From NCBI RefSeq assembly GCF_900182915.1, contig NZ_FXUG01000003.1, forward strand, positions 434,001-498,000: a stretch of DNA of 64,000 nt, written 5' to 3'. The position numbers and the translations under genes were made by a program. Positions within the stretch are counted from its first letter, which is position 1. Each line of letters starts with the position of its first letter. Below are positions 19,028-27,886 of the stretch, in pieces. This DNA is from Neorhodopirellula lusitana (GTDB lineage Bacteria > Planctomycetota > Planctomycetia > Pirellulales > Pirellulaceae). Below the pieces are notes generated by a model. The model saw nothing but the letters and a program-made list of their open reading frames with translations. It searched no databases and had not been told where the DNA came from.

Positions 19028-21079
19028 CTACTTAGGCAGTCCGATCGCGAACAACTTATCCTTGGTGCTGATGAAGATCGTTTCATCAGCCGCGACAGGC
19101 GTGCTGTAAACGCTGCTACCCATGTTGATCTCCTCAATCGGCTCGTTGTTTTCAGGTCCGAACTCGAACACGCAAACGTCGCCATCTTCGTCACCGATGT
19201 AAACCTTGCCATCGGAAATCAAAGGACTGCCCCAGCTTTGGGCGAACATGTCGTAGGTGAAGTGCACGACAGCTTGGCCATCGGGAGTTCCGTTCGCATC
19301 TAGACAGTGCAACAACCCCGAGAAGTCAGCGATGTAGAGGACGTCATCCTTGATCGCGACCGTACCGCAACTGCGGTGCATTTCTTCTTCGAAATCGATC
19401 TCGCCATCGTCGTTTTGGTCGGCGAGGGAGTAGTGCCACAGCACAGCAGAATTCGGGTTATCGACAGCCGCTTCACCAAGCTCAGGTTCGACCGCTTGGG
19501 TTCGCTTGTGCTTGATTGGGGTTCGCGACTTGTCTTCCATCTTCACAGCCAACTGCGGCGACACATCGCCACGCTTGGTGGGATCGATGCACCATAGGTG
19601 CCCTTCACCTTCACCGTGTTCAGGGTCTTGGCCAACAGCGATGTAGACACGACCTTCATAAGCGACTGGAGTCGCGATCAGGTTATTTCGAGTGCCCTCA
19701 CCACCAAGAACCCACTTCGAGGTCTTCGGGTTGCAATCGAACTGCCACAACAATTCAGGCTTGCCATCTTGTCCGCGGCTGGCCTTGAACGAATACAAGA
19801 TCCCGTCACCGCCACAGAACATGACTTGCGGAACGCCGCCCAGTACCTCGATCGAAGGACTCGACCACTGGCCGTGCAAAATATTGCTGCCTGGTGAACC
19901 ATCGGTCCAAAGTACCTCGCCGGTGTTTTTATCCATGCAAATGAAGCTAGGAGCGTCAGGGGCAGGCAAGTTGATGTGCGACTCGTCCAGTCCATTGGAA
20001 GTATTGACGAACAACAGATCGCCATAGGAAGTGACGCTGCATGCACACATGTTGTGCTGGCTGACGCCCAATTCATCCATCATATTGAAGACCCAGATCA
20101 CATCCGCGTCTTGCTTGTCATGCACACCCAGTGATTTGAAGATTGAGATCCGAGGGCCAATCTGCTTAATCGAAAGTGTTCGCTCAACACCACCGAAGGT
20201 GCCCGTCGCATTCCATACTTTGTTCTCGGTGACCGTAGCGACCTTCACATCGGATCCGGCTTCCGAGCCAGCATCAGTGAGAATCTTTCGCAACGCGTCG
20301 GAGAGCTCACCCTTGTTCAGCGACGCCAATGATTCTTCGAATGCATCGCCATCCGCACCATCCATCAAGTCACCCACTCGAGCGACTTCGCCTTGAACGG
20401 CTCCGTCGTCTTCACCGTCGTAGAATCCTTCGGTGTCCAAGCATCGAACTTCGCCTCGGCTGGTAACGAACCACAGACGTTCGCCTTCGACCAACGGCGC
20501 GCAACAAATACCTTGCAGCGGCCAATCGTGAACGCGGCCCGTGATCAGCTTCTCGCTGCTGTGTTGCCACAGAAAATCACCATTGGATTGGTCGAACGCA
20601 AGCAAGCATCCCAAGTCCGTTTGATTGGGGTATCGCTTCAAGTAGCCACCGCCGTTGTTAGTACCAACGAAAACGCGGCCGCCAGCGACGACAGGGTTTC
20701 CGTAAGTTTGACTTCCCAGCTCGGCGAACCAACGGATGTTTTCCGCTTTGGAACCATCCCAATCTCCGGTCCGGCGATCGAACTTGCCGATGTTCCAAGA
20801 CTCGGGAAGGTTTTTCACGTTCGGCACGTTATTACGTACACGAGTCCCGCCCCATTGAGGCCATTCTTTGCCTTCGGTCATGATGACTTCGGGAAGCACG
20901 AACTCCGTGACTTCAGGGCTGGATTGCGATGACGCGGGGCTAGAAACCTGGGTGGCCACGTCGGGTGCCACAGCCAAAGCGACTGACGGCTGGCATCCTG
21001 TAAAGAGGACGGTCGTCATTGCGCCTAAAATGGCGGAACCGATCATCAGCAACCAAGCGGTTAATTCAGTGCGAACCAT
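19028..21079 (-). CDS. PQQ-type beta-propeller lipoprotein
   Basis: 683 residues. The N-terminus has a hydrophobic stretch (LTAWLLMIGSAILGAMTTVL) followed by LFTGC, a usable lipobox with the lipidated Cys near residue 29. Blades follow with repeated patterns of the PQQ-like/BamB type: EWPQWGGTR at entry, GNPVVAGGRVFVGTNNGG, CCAPLVEGERLWFVTSRGEVRCLD, GDLLFVNTSNG, ATPVAYEGRVYIAVGQD, DDVLYIADFSGLLHCLDANG, GSPLISDGKVYIGDEDGDV and a final GLPK. No dehydrogenase catalytic residues were recognised, so it is a propeller of structural or binding type, common in planctomycetes. EF-hand-like acidic loop DQNDDGEIDFEEE occurs near residue 555 and may bind Ca2+. It lies 99 bases downstream of a second PQQ-propeller gene on the same strand, so the two are probably cotranscribed. 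Confidence 0.85.
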   Translation of the reverse strand: MVRTELTAWLLMIGSAILGAMTTVLFTGCQPSVALAVAPDVATQVSSPASSQSSPEVTEFVLPEVIMTEGKEWPQWGGTRVRNNVPNVKNLPESWNIGKFDRRTGDWDGSKAENIRWFAELGSQTYGNPVVAGGRVFVGTNNGGGYLKRYPNQTDLGCLLAFDQSNGDFLWQHSSEKLITGRVHDWPLQGICCAPLVEGERLWFVTSRGEVRCLDTEGFYDGEDDGAVQGEVARVGDLMDGADGDAFEESLASLNKGELSDALRKILTDAGSEAGSDVKVATVTENKVWNATGTFGGVERTLSIKQIGPRISIFKSLGVHDKQDADVIWVFNMMDELGVSQHNMCACSVTSYGDLLFVNTSNGLDESHINLPAPDAPSFICMDKNTGEVLWTDGSPGSNILHGQWSSPSIEVLGGVPQVMFCGGDGILYSFKASRGQDGKPELLWQFDCNPKTSKWVLGGEGTRNNLIATPVAYEGRVYIAVGQDPEHGEGEGHLWCIDPTKRGDVSPQLAVKMEDKSRTPIKHKRTQAVEPELGEAAVDNPNSAVLWHYSLADQNDDGEIDFEEEMHRSCGTVAIKDDVLYIADFSGLLHCLDANGTPDGQAVVHFTYDMFAQSWGSPLISDGKVYIGDEDGDVCVFEFGPENNEPIEEINMGSSVYSTPVAADETIFISTKDKLFAIGLPK

Positions 21080-21178
21080 GGGGGAGACTATCAGGAGGGG
21101 AGGTAAAGATTGGTGGTGAAGGCAGATCGCTGCGACCTACCAAAACATGTCGAGCCAGTGGCGAATCGTTGCCAGTGA

Positions 21179-23437
21179 CTATTCGTTAGCAGTAACTTCC
21201 AAGTTGTCGACGGCGAATTCCGCGACCTTTGCGTTGCCAAACAAGCCAGGGCTTGCTGTCATCACGGGCGAAGCATCGCGAGCTGTCACGGTCCATTCCG
21301 ATGGCTCCGCTTGATCACGAGGCCAAACCTTGCCCTCAAGAACGGCCACTGCGTCATCGCCGGTGCCTTCCACGCGAGCCTTCAATTTCATGCGATACCA
21401 GGTATCTGGCTCCCATGGAAAATCAACCGTTTGGGCCATCCGAAGTTGCGGCGACCAAGTACGAATCTGAAGCTGTTGGCTGTTGCCCATCAAATCCAGC
21501 ACGTAGCCATGCGCAGTCAGTCCGATGTCGGGCATCTGGCCGTTGCTGCGATTGCCCCGAACGTCCGCGGAAATCGTGTAGTTTTCTAAAGTGCTTGGTC
21601 CCATCCACGCACGGCTACGAGCTCCCTTCGGAATCGTGCTGACTTTCACCAACGCGGGTGAACCGTCGACCATGCGAATTTGGTGTCGGTACCGAGCCCC
21701 GACCCAACTAACCGGTGGATCCTTCAAGTCATCGAAGGTGAACTTCCAGGGCAGGGGTGGAACGATTCGTCCACGTGTGATGCCAACGACGTCACCCACC
21801 TGGGCAGTAATCGTGACCGCTTGGTGATCAGCACCACTGTCTGCCGTGAAGGTTGTTCCTTGGATGGAGCCAGGACCATCGACCGTGAATTTGACGTCCG
21901 ATGAACTGGGCGTGGGAAGCGATTGCCCCAAGCGATTGAACAGTCGAATCGCAAGTTCAACCGATTCACCCGGCTGCACGAGCAATTCACCCGGCACGAT
22001 CAGCAGTTGAGCGGGTTCTGGATTTTCCGATACCGGAGTTTCGCCAACAAGTTGTTCAGCCAGGCTGACTGGCGTTTGGGTCGCTTCGTCGGTCCCAACG
22101 CAGTACAACGCTGAGGTTCCTTGGAAATAGAGTCGTCCGCCGGCAAGAATCGGTGACGCGTAGAACGCTTCGTTACGGATTCGGCCTTTGTTGATCGCCT
22201 CCACGCCGTCTTCGGTGATTTCCAAAATCGACCAACGACCATTTTCGGTCAGCACGTAAATTTTCTCGTCAGCGTACAGAAGACTGGGCCACTGCTTGCG
22301 GTCGCCGATCGCAAACCGTTCCACGATCATGTCGCCGGTCTCCGCATCCATCACCCACAACTTGCAGCGGTCATCAACGATGTAGAGTCGTCCGTCGACA
22401 ACAATCGGAGCACTCCGTCCGACAACCAACTCATCCAGTTTCCACAGTTCTTTAACTTTGGTGTCATCACCGGTTCCCGAAACTTCGAGAGCAGCGACCG
22501 CGCCCATGGCGCTGCCAGTGACGTTTTCTTCGCTGTGACTGCAATAAACCCGGTTGCCATCAACAAGCGGCGTGGCGAATAGACCGCGGCGAGAGATGTC
22601 GTAATTCCAAAGAGTCTTGCCTGTCCGGGGCTGAACGCCCCAAACCGCACCATCACCGGTACCTAGAATCAACTGACGCTGACCGTCAATTGTCGCCAAC
22701 GTGGGTGCGGAATAAGTCGTATCATCCGGAAGATCCTTGGTTCCCGAGAACCAGACCACTTCGCCGGTCAGCTTATCCATCGCAAGCAAGCGGTGGTTTG
22801 GCTTCGCTGCGTTGCCCCAGTTGATGGCAATCGCGCTGATAATGACCAAATCTTCATGCACGACGGGGAAGTTCGTTCGCCCACCGTAAGTGCTCAGAAA
22901 GCCAAACTGTTCATGCAGTGGCTTGCTCCAGATCGTTTGCCCGGTCTTGCCGTTAATGCAAAGAAACAGGTCGCAAACACCGAGGGCATAGATATTGCCT
23001 GATTCGGGGTCGGCCACCACGCTGGCCCAGCCAACGCGAGTGTCGGGCACGTCGGACATCCAAACATTGAAACGGTTTTCCCACAGCGTCTCGCCGGTCT
23101 TCGCATCCAAGCAGATAACCTTTTCGCCCTCAGTAGGCGTTCCAGCGTCCGCTCGCGTGGTGACGTACAGGCGACCGTTCATCACGACAGGTGTGCTGCG
23201 AGCACCTAGATCGTCTCGTTTCCAAAGGACGTTGCTACCTGCACCGCCGGCGGCGTCCCAGTTATCGACCAAGTGGTCTGCTTGGGCGTGGCCGTTAAAG
23301 TTCGGCCCACGCCAGTAAGTCCAATCTGCAGAAGCAGTGGTTGAGTCCTGCGCTGAGGCAAGTGGAATCGAACCGACAGCAATCCACGCAAAGAACAAAA
23401 AGGATCGAAATCCAATCGAGGTCGGCAGTGGCATCAA
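21179..23437 (-). CDS. Secreted PQQ-type beta-propeller protein with C-terminal beta-sandwich
   Basis: 752 residues. Signal peptide MMPLPTSIGFRSFLFFAWIA..., cleaved near SAQDS at about residue 30. The mature protein starts WTYWRGPNFNGHAQ, the planctomycete PQQ-propeller entry motif, and runs through blades with STPVVMNGRLYVTTRAD, GKTGQTIWSKPL, TGDGAVWGVQPRTGKTLWNYD, SAPIVVDGRLYIVDDRCKLWVMD and ASPILAGGRLYFQGTSALYCVG. From about residue 480 the propeller ends; an Ig-like segment (LLVQPGESVELAIRLFNRLGQ) and a concanavalin-like sandwich (WKFTFDDLKDPPVSWVGARYRHQ to the end) follow. Function unknown; carbohydrate or protein binding at the envelope is plausible. It is the upstream partner of the lipoprotein propeller at 19028-21079. 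Confidence 0.84.
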   Translation of the reverse strand: MMPLPTSIGFRSFLFFAWIAVGSIPLASAQDSTTASADWTYWRGPNFNGHAQADHLVDNWDAAGGAGSNVLWKRDDLGARSTPVVMNGRLYVTTRADAGTPTEGEKVICLDAKTGETLWENRFNVWMSDVPDTRVGWASVVADPESGNIYALGVCDLFLCINGKTGQTIWSKPLHEQFGFLSTYGGRTNFPVVHEDLVIISAIAINWGNAAKPNHRLLAMDKLTGEVVWFSGTKDLPDDTTYSAPTLATIDGQRQLILGTGDGAVWGVQPRTGKTLWNYDISRRGLFATPLVDGNRVYCSHSEENVTGSAMGAVAALEVSGTGDDTKVKELWKLDELVVGRSAPIVVDGRLYIVDDRCKLWVMDAETGDMIVERFAIGDRKQWPSLLYADEKIYVLTENGRWSILEITEDGVEAINKGRIRNEAFYASPILAGGRLYFQGTSALYCVGTDEATQTPVSLAEQLVGETPVSENPEPAQLLIVPGELLVQPGESVELAIRLFNRLGQSLPTPSSSDVKFTVDGPGSIQGTTFTADSGADHQAVTITAQVGDVVGITRGRIVPPLPWKFTFDDLKDPPVSWVGARYRHQIRMVDGSPALVKVSTIPKGARSRAWMGPSTLENYTISADVRGNRSNGQMPDIGLTAHGYVLDLMGNSQQLQIRTWSPQLRMAQTVDFPWEPDTWYRMKLKARVEGTGDDAVAVLEGKVWPRDQAEPSEWTVTARDASPVMTASPGLFGNAKVAEFAVDNLEVTANE

Positions 23438-24621
23438 GTCAAACCGGGGTGGGAGGGGAAAGGCAGAAGCAGCGGTTACGCAAAGCCTTAGTGTAGTATT
23501 GATACGCTAGCTTAGCAGTTAGTCAAACTAGTGTGATTGTGTCTATTTTTCCCGTATTGGCGTTTTGGACACCAACGGGAAGGATTCCAGAGTGCCCCAG
23601 CAGCAGCACGAAACATTTGCACAGGGTTCTTTTGTCCAGAAGCGTCAGAGCGAAGCTCTGCGAAAGGAAACACTCCAACAGCCAACCAAGCGGGATCGCC
23701 AGGCAAACCGGGGCGAGTGGGAAAGCTGAGTCGCACGGGAAAACTAAGTCGCACGGGGACATCGCCTCCAAAAGGCAAAGCGAAAGACGCGATGAAAGCG
23801 TCTTTTGCGTTCACACTCACTGCATTCACGTTGAATGCGGCCGTACTGGACCAGGCACTCACTTGAAGCCGGGCTAATCGGAGCCTTGTGGCTGCACCAG
23901 CGTAGAAAACCCCGACAAGATTCATCCCGGAACGAATTACCACGTCCTGGATACAGTGCGAATGCCGATGGGCACCCAGCCTGGCAACGAAGTCAGTCAG
24001 GCCCAATCGAGGCCAAACGCTCCCTTTTAAGGGGAACCCGGCCGACACAGGGGTGATTTCTGAGCGTGAAACACACATTCTGGCAGTCTACACCAGTTGC
24101 ACGCATTGCAAGAGGGGCTTGTTCGTGACAATGCAAAACACCGTTAAAACCGGCGCGAATCGACCTATTCGGCATTCCTTAACAACCGAGCAAAATTCGA
24201 TTGTTCGGCTACATTCCTTTCTCCAGGTCGCCGATACGTCTCTTTGTCCCGAAGACGTCTCACCACTTCTCCCAGCTTAACCAGGTTGGTAAGAGCCTTG
24301 AGGCACTTCGAGAAACGACCCAGATGCACTGACAGCGGATGTCGGTGCCTGACAACAAGAATTGAATGAATTCGAACTCGGTACTTTGATTTCGTGCTTC
24401 GGCTACGAGATTACTTGGACGAGCGAACTTAACGAAGTCAGCGGGCTAGGTGCTCGCACCTGGCTCGTGTGTGTTCGCAGGAAAGACCTCGGGAAATGAT
24501 CGTCGGCGACTTCGTCCGACGACCGCGTCCCCCGGTTTCTAGGTGGTTCCGAAATTCAAGCATTTCGATGAAGGTTGTCTTTACAACCCCGCACCAATCT
24601 AGAGAGGGAGATTAATCTCCG
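23438..24621. other. 1.2 kb region without a supported gene, several hairpins
   Basis: Spacer between divergent genes (propeller, minus; Cys-rich protein, plus). Open frames on both strands at 23512-24078 have no family features and overlap each other. Hairpins seen: CAGAGC-GAA-GCTCTG (23646-23660); AAAGACGC (23783-23790) with GCGTCTTT (23798-23805) followed by one more T; AGGTG-CTCG-CACCT (24448-24461); TCGTCGG (24500-24506) with CCGACGA (24516-24522). The last two lie within 175 bases of the Cys-rich start and could be leader structures. A 12-base sequence AGTCGCACGGGA recurs imperfectly around 23730-23757. Confidence 0.5.
24607..24620 (+). promoter_or_regulatory. 14-bp perfect palindrome covering the Shine-Dalgarno of the Cys-rich gene
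   Basis: GGAGATTAATCTCC (24607-24620) is its own reverse complement and ends one base before the ATG at 24622. Its first half contains the only GGAG Shine-Dalgarno. In RNA it could fold into a 5-bp hairpin hiding the ribosome site; in DNA it could be a dimeric operator. Confidence 0.6.
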
Positions 24622-25551
24622 ATGAAGCGGACAATCCTAACATTGACAATGGTAATCGCTAGTTCTGTTTGTAGCCAAAGCTACGGATTCGACTTGCTTG
24701 ACCGAATGCTCGGCATGAAGGGCTGCGGAAGCTCGAGCTCATGCTGTGAAGCACCTAGCTGCTGCGAACCAGCCTGCGGTGCTGAATCAACTTGCTGTGA
24801 CAACAGCTGTGGCACCTCGTGCTTCGAACCAGCTTGTGGTGCAGAATCCACTTGTTGCGAGCCGACCTGCTGTGAGCCTACATGCTGCGAGCCAGCTTGT
24901 GGTGCTGAGTCCACTTGCTGTGACAACAGCTGTGGCGAAACTTGCTGCGAACCAGCTTGTGGTGCAGAATCCACTTGCTGTGACAATAGCTGTGGCTCGT
25001 GCTTCGAGCCAGCTTGTGGTGCAGAATCCACTTGCTGCGAGCCTACCTGCTGCGAACCTACCTGCTGTGACAATGGTTGCGACAGCGGTTGCGTAAGCGG
25101 ATCGTGCGTCGACTTCAAGGGTGGCTTGCTAAGCAAGTTGTTCGGCAAGAAGAGCAGCTGTGGCTGCGACGCTCCTTCCTGCTGCGAAGTTCCTACCTGC
25201 TGCGAACCAGCTTGTGGTGCAGAATCCACTTGCTGTGAGCCTACCTGCTGCGAACCTACCTGCTGTGACACTGGCTGCGACAGCGGCTGCTGCTCAAGCA
25301 AGAAGGGCGGCCTGTTGAGCAAATTGTTCGGCAACTGCAAGCTGAAGAAGAGCAGCTGCTGCGACATGGGCTGTGACACTTGCGGAACCTGCGACAGCGG
25401 TTGCGGATGTGGTGCACCAGTCGCCGCTCCTGTTCAAGCTCCTGTCTACGAGCAAGCAGCTCCGATGCCACCAGCACCGATCGTTGATCCAAGTGCAAGC
25501 ATCTCCCGTACTCGTCGCGTCATTCAGGCCAGTGCAAGCTACGCTCGCTAA
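24622..25551 (+). CDS. Exported cysteine-rich repeat protein
   Basis: 309 residues. Signal peptide MKRTILTLTMVIASSVCSQS, cleaved near YGF. The mature chain has about 60 cysteines in under 290 residues, mostly as CC pairs. The unit EPACGAESTCC occurs six times, joined by CCEPT, DNSCG or CFEP linkers; DCGxx/DSGC units follow. The motif GGLLSKLFG occurs twice (about residues 170 and 230) and splits the Cys blocks into three. The C-terminus is Pro/Ala-rich (APVAAPVQAPVYEQAAPMPPAP) and ends SYAR. No enzyme fold. Planctomycete cell walls have long been reported as protein-rich with high Cys and Pro, so a disulfide-linked envelope protein is the best inference; metal binding is the alternative. DNA repeats in the gene simply mirror the protein repeats. 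A strong terminator follows. Confidence 0.85.
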   Translation: MKRTILTLTMVIASSVCSQSYGFDLLDRMLGMKGCGSSSSCCEAPSCCEPACGAESTCCDNSCGTSCFEPACGAESTCCEPTCCEPTCCEPACGAESTCCDNSCGETCCEPACGAESTCCDNSCGSCFEPACGAESTCCEPTCCEPTCCDNGCDSGCVSGSCVDFKGGLLSKLFGKKSSCGCDAPSCCEVPTCCEPACGAESTCCEPTCCEPTCCDTGCDSGCCSSKKGGLLSKLFGNCKLKKSSCCDMGCDTCGTCDSGCGCGAPVAAPVQAPVYEQAAPMPPAPIVDPSASISRTRRVIQASASYAR

Positions 25552-25610
25552 TGAACTTGTTCATTAAAAAAGCATAAGCAGCTCTGCGTCAAACAGACGT
25601 GACAAACATC

Positions 25611-25650
25611 AACGCCCCAGCGGAAGGAAACTTCTTCTGGGGCGTTTTTT
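25611..25650 (+). terminator. Strong Rho-independent terminator after the Cys-rich gene
   Basis: AACGCCCCAG (25611-25620) pairs with CTGGGGCGTT (25637-25646), with an inner AAG/CTT pair, followed by a T run to 25650. It lies 60 bases after the stop codon and separates the gene from the convergent transglutaminase-fold gene. Confidence 0.9.
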
Positions 25651-25657
25651 CGTTGGA

Positions 25658-27451
25658 TCACCGCTTTCCAATCACGGCCGCGTGCACGGTCAATCGAACC
25701 GACCGCAGGATCCCCAAAAAGCGATCCGTAAACTGCCCTGCATTCAGCTTCGATAAATCATTGATTTCCAGTGCAATGCACTCGGCCCCAACGGGCTCCC
25801 CAATTGTGGGGTCCAACGCCAACCACTCTTGGTCCACCTCGGCGACCACCCAAGCGTGATAGCCAAAACGATTAACGGCTTCCTGCGACGCTCCTGACTG
25901 CGAAGACTCGCCCGATTCCAAGTACCGCAACCCCACCGCCATCCGAGCCGGAATTCGGTTGGCACGAAGCATGGCGATCAACACGATCGCGTGCTCGGTA
26001 CTGTCCGCCGCAGTCGACTGCACGATCTGACTCGCCGGCCGAATTCCAGTCGATAGATTCTGAAACGACAACAACGAATGAATCGTGCGATTGATCTGCT
26101 CCGCCTGGTCACGCTGATCCAAACCGCGTAGCGACGATGTTGTCCCCAACACCTTTCGCATCGCTGCCGAACGAAAGTCTAAGATCTTGGTGGCTGCCAA
26201 ATCCGCCTGAGAAGACTCTGGCTCAAAAGTTTCAAACCGTCCGGCCAAACGCTTCGCTGGCACAGGCCGGAAAGCCGTGATGACTCGCTGGTTTTGCTCA
26301 TCTAGCACCTGTACATACTGCCGAGGTGCCGCCGACAAACGCGGCCGATCGACGACGACAGTGGATTCCGAAGCTTGCGGCAACAACTGAACGTTGACAG
26401 CCAATTGCTTCACAAACATCCCTTCCTCTGAAATCGCAATCGGCTTCCCTGGGATCTCAACCGTGATCGGATAGCGATGGGTCAGGAAGTCCTGCCCAAG
26501 CGATTGATACTGATCTTCGTCGCAACGATACGTGAACCCGCCCTCATCACTGATTTGAGTTGCCTGCACGACGCCATCATCGTCGTACCAGTAAAACCGA
26601 TAGCGGGGGGGACTCCCTTCAATCGATACCGCACCGAGGGCCTCATTGAGCGAATCAACCACCACCCCGTCGGCGCCCATGCGTTTGGCCAGTGCACGAG
26701 GATTACCAACCAATCGCAACTTGGCCAGCGATTCATTGATCGGCAAGAACACCGCCGACTCGCGGACTTGCCCCGCCAGCAGAGGATTCGCGCGAAGCGA
26801 GCGATAAACCATCAGCGGGCCACCCAACGGTCCTGACTTTTTCAGAACCTTCACCTTCGCCCCATTGCCCGACGTCGGTTCGATACGAACGGAATCCTCT
26901 GAAATCAAAATCGTTTTGCTGGATTCCACCGGTCCTTGACGGACCTTGCATTCGACGCGTTCAAGATGCCCTTCGTCGTCATGCCAAAACGTTTGCTTGT
27001 TGGCATTCAAACACAAGGTGTGATTGGGAAGCAACAAATCAGCTTGGGCGTCAGCGTTTCGGACCAAACCACCCGGCGTGCGAATGTCACTGGACCGCAC
27101 CAGCACGCGTTCAGACAATTGCACCTGCTTCCCGTCCGCCCGCATGTGCACGCCTCCCAAGACGAACTTTCGCTGACTCGCCAGCGATTCCGAATCGGCT
27201 TCATCGGATTCCAGGCAATGCAGATACCAGTCCTGCCAGTTTTGTGACGAAACATCGCTGCGTGGTTCCGGAGTCTGAGTTCGCGCGAACCCCGCATCAC
27301 CGTCGCGAATGACCGGCGCACTGACCTCGACTTCCCACACCGCTGGACGCCGCAACAAAGCGATGTCGTGCCGATCCGGTAAATCACAACCGCACATGCC
27401 CCACAAAATCACGACCACAACCAGGCCACTTGCCCTCATAACCTGATTCAT
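25658..27451 (-). CDS. Transglutaminase-fold exported protein with Ser in place of the catalytic Cys
   Basis: 597 residues. N-terminus MNQVMRASGLVVVVILWGMC continues GCDL, a signal peptide with a possible but imperfect lipobox. The first about 430 residues are of unknown beta-rich type. The C-terminal transglutaminase-like domain shows the usual core, STEHAIVLIAMLRANRIPAR, then FGYHAWVVAEVDQEWLALDPTIGEPVG. In this family the nucleophile is the Cys of a DC[ST]EHA-type motif; here that position is Ser484 (codon AGT, minus strand, plus-strand bases 26000-26002), while the His (YHAW) and Asp (DPT) of the triad remain. One base change from TGT would explain it. The protein may be a non-catalytic binder or an unusual serine enzyme. 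It converges on the Cys-rich wall-like protein gene. Confidence 0.82.
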   Translation of the reverse strand: MNQVMRASGLVVVVILWGMCGCDLPDRHDIALLRRPAVWEVEVSAPVIRDGDAGFARTQTPEPRSDVSSQNWQDWYLHCLESDEADSESLASQRKFVLGGVHMRADGKQVQLSERVLVRSSDIRTPGGLVRNADAQADLLLPNHTLCLNANKQTFWHDDEGHLERVECKVRQGPVESSKTILISEDSVRIEPTSGNGAKVKVLKKSGPLGGPLMVYRSLRANPLLAGQVRESAVFLPINESLAKLRLVGNPRALAKRMGADGVVVDSLNEALGAVSIEGSPPRYRFYWYDDDGVVQATQISDEGGFTYRCDEDQYQSLGQDFLTHRYPITVEIPGKPIAISEEGMFVKQLAVNVQLLPQASESTVVVDRPRLSAAPRQYVQVLDEQNQRVITAFRPVPAKRLAGRFETFEPESSQADLAATKILDFRSAAMRKVLGTTSSLRGLDQRDQAEQINRTIHSLLSFQNLSTGIRPASQIVQSTAADSTEHAIVLIAMLRANRIPARMAVGLRYLESGESSQSGASQEAVNRFGYHAWVVAEVDQEWLALDPTIGEPVGAECIALEINDLSKLNAGQFTDRFLGILRSVRLTVHAAVIGKR

Positions 27452-27886
27452 CCGTTTATTCCATTCCGTTGTGTCGTGTATTCCTGCCGAAGTCCAACCG
27501 AAAACGACGCCAATTCCCTTGCCAACAGTGCTTCTAGACGCCTACGACGTCGCACTTCTCCACCACCACTGTGGACTCCCGTACCGCAACGATCCGTTTT
27601 AAGTACAGACGTTTCAAAATCTCAACAGTTCCATCGCTTTTTGTGAACCCAACTCGCCCCATTTTGACCGGGTGGTGACGATCGTACCGGTTTTAACAAG
27701 ATTGCGACGCTCAAAGCTCGCCATTTTGCAGGTTTTGGTGGTGAACACCAGAGTGAATTCGCCCTGCCCCCGATGTGACCTAACGTTGGGTGTTCACCTG
27801 ACGAAATGGGTGAACCGTTCAAACGGAAAGGCACAACTGCCGTTTGCAACGCCATACGCACCGCGTTCTCCTGATTGACCAACACG
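27452..27886. promoter_or_regulatory. Divergent upstream region with GGTGAACACC inverted repeat
   Basis: Shared upstream region of the transglutaminase-fold gene (minus) and the gene at 27887 (plus). GGTGAACACC (27740-27749) and its exact reverse complement GGTGTTCACC (27789-27798) form a 10-bp inverted repeat with a 39-base spacer; a third related site GGGTGAACC lies at 27808-27816, about 70 bases before the ATG. The arrangement resembles repeated operator sites. No gene is seen. Confidence 0.5.

Noticed and set aside
23512-24078. 188-codon minus-strand frame in the 1.2 kb gap
   Set aside because: No family pattern, no Shine-Dalgarno, low-complexity reading of a short DNA repeat, and competing frames on the other strand over the same bases.
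24740-25290. Regular DNA repeats resembling a CRISPR or satellite array
   Set aside because: The repeats are in frame, encode EPACGAESTCC-type units, vary at third codon positions and have no unique spacers; they belong to the cysteine-rich protein.
24681-25379. 232-codon minus-strand frame of Gln/Ser/Val repeats
   Set aside because: It is the exact antisense of the cysteine-rich gene repeats; the sense product has a signal peptide, start, palindromic leader and terminator.
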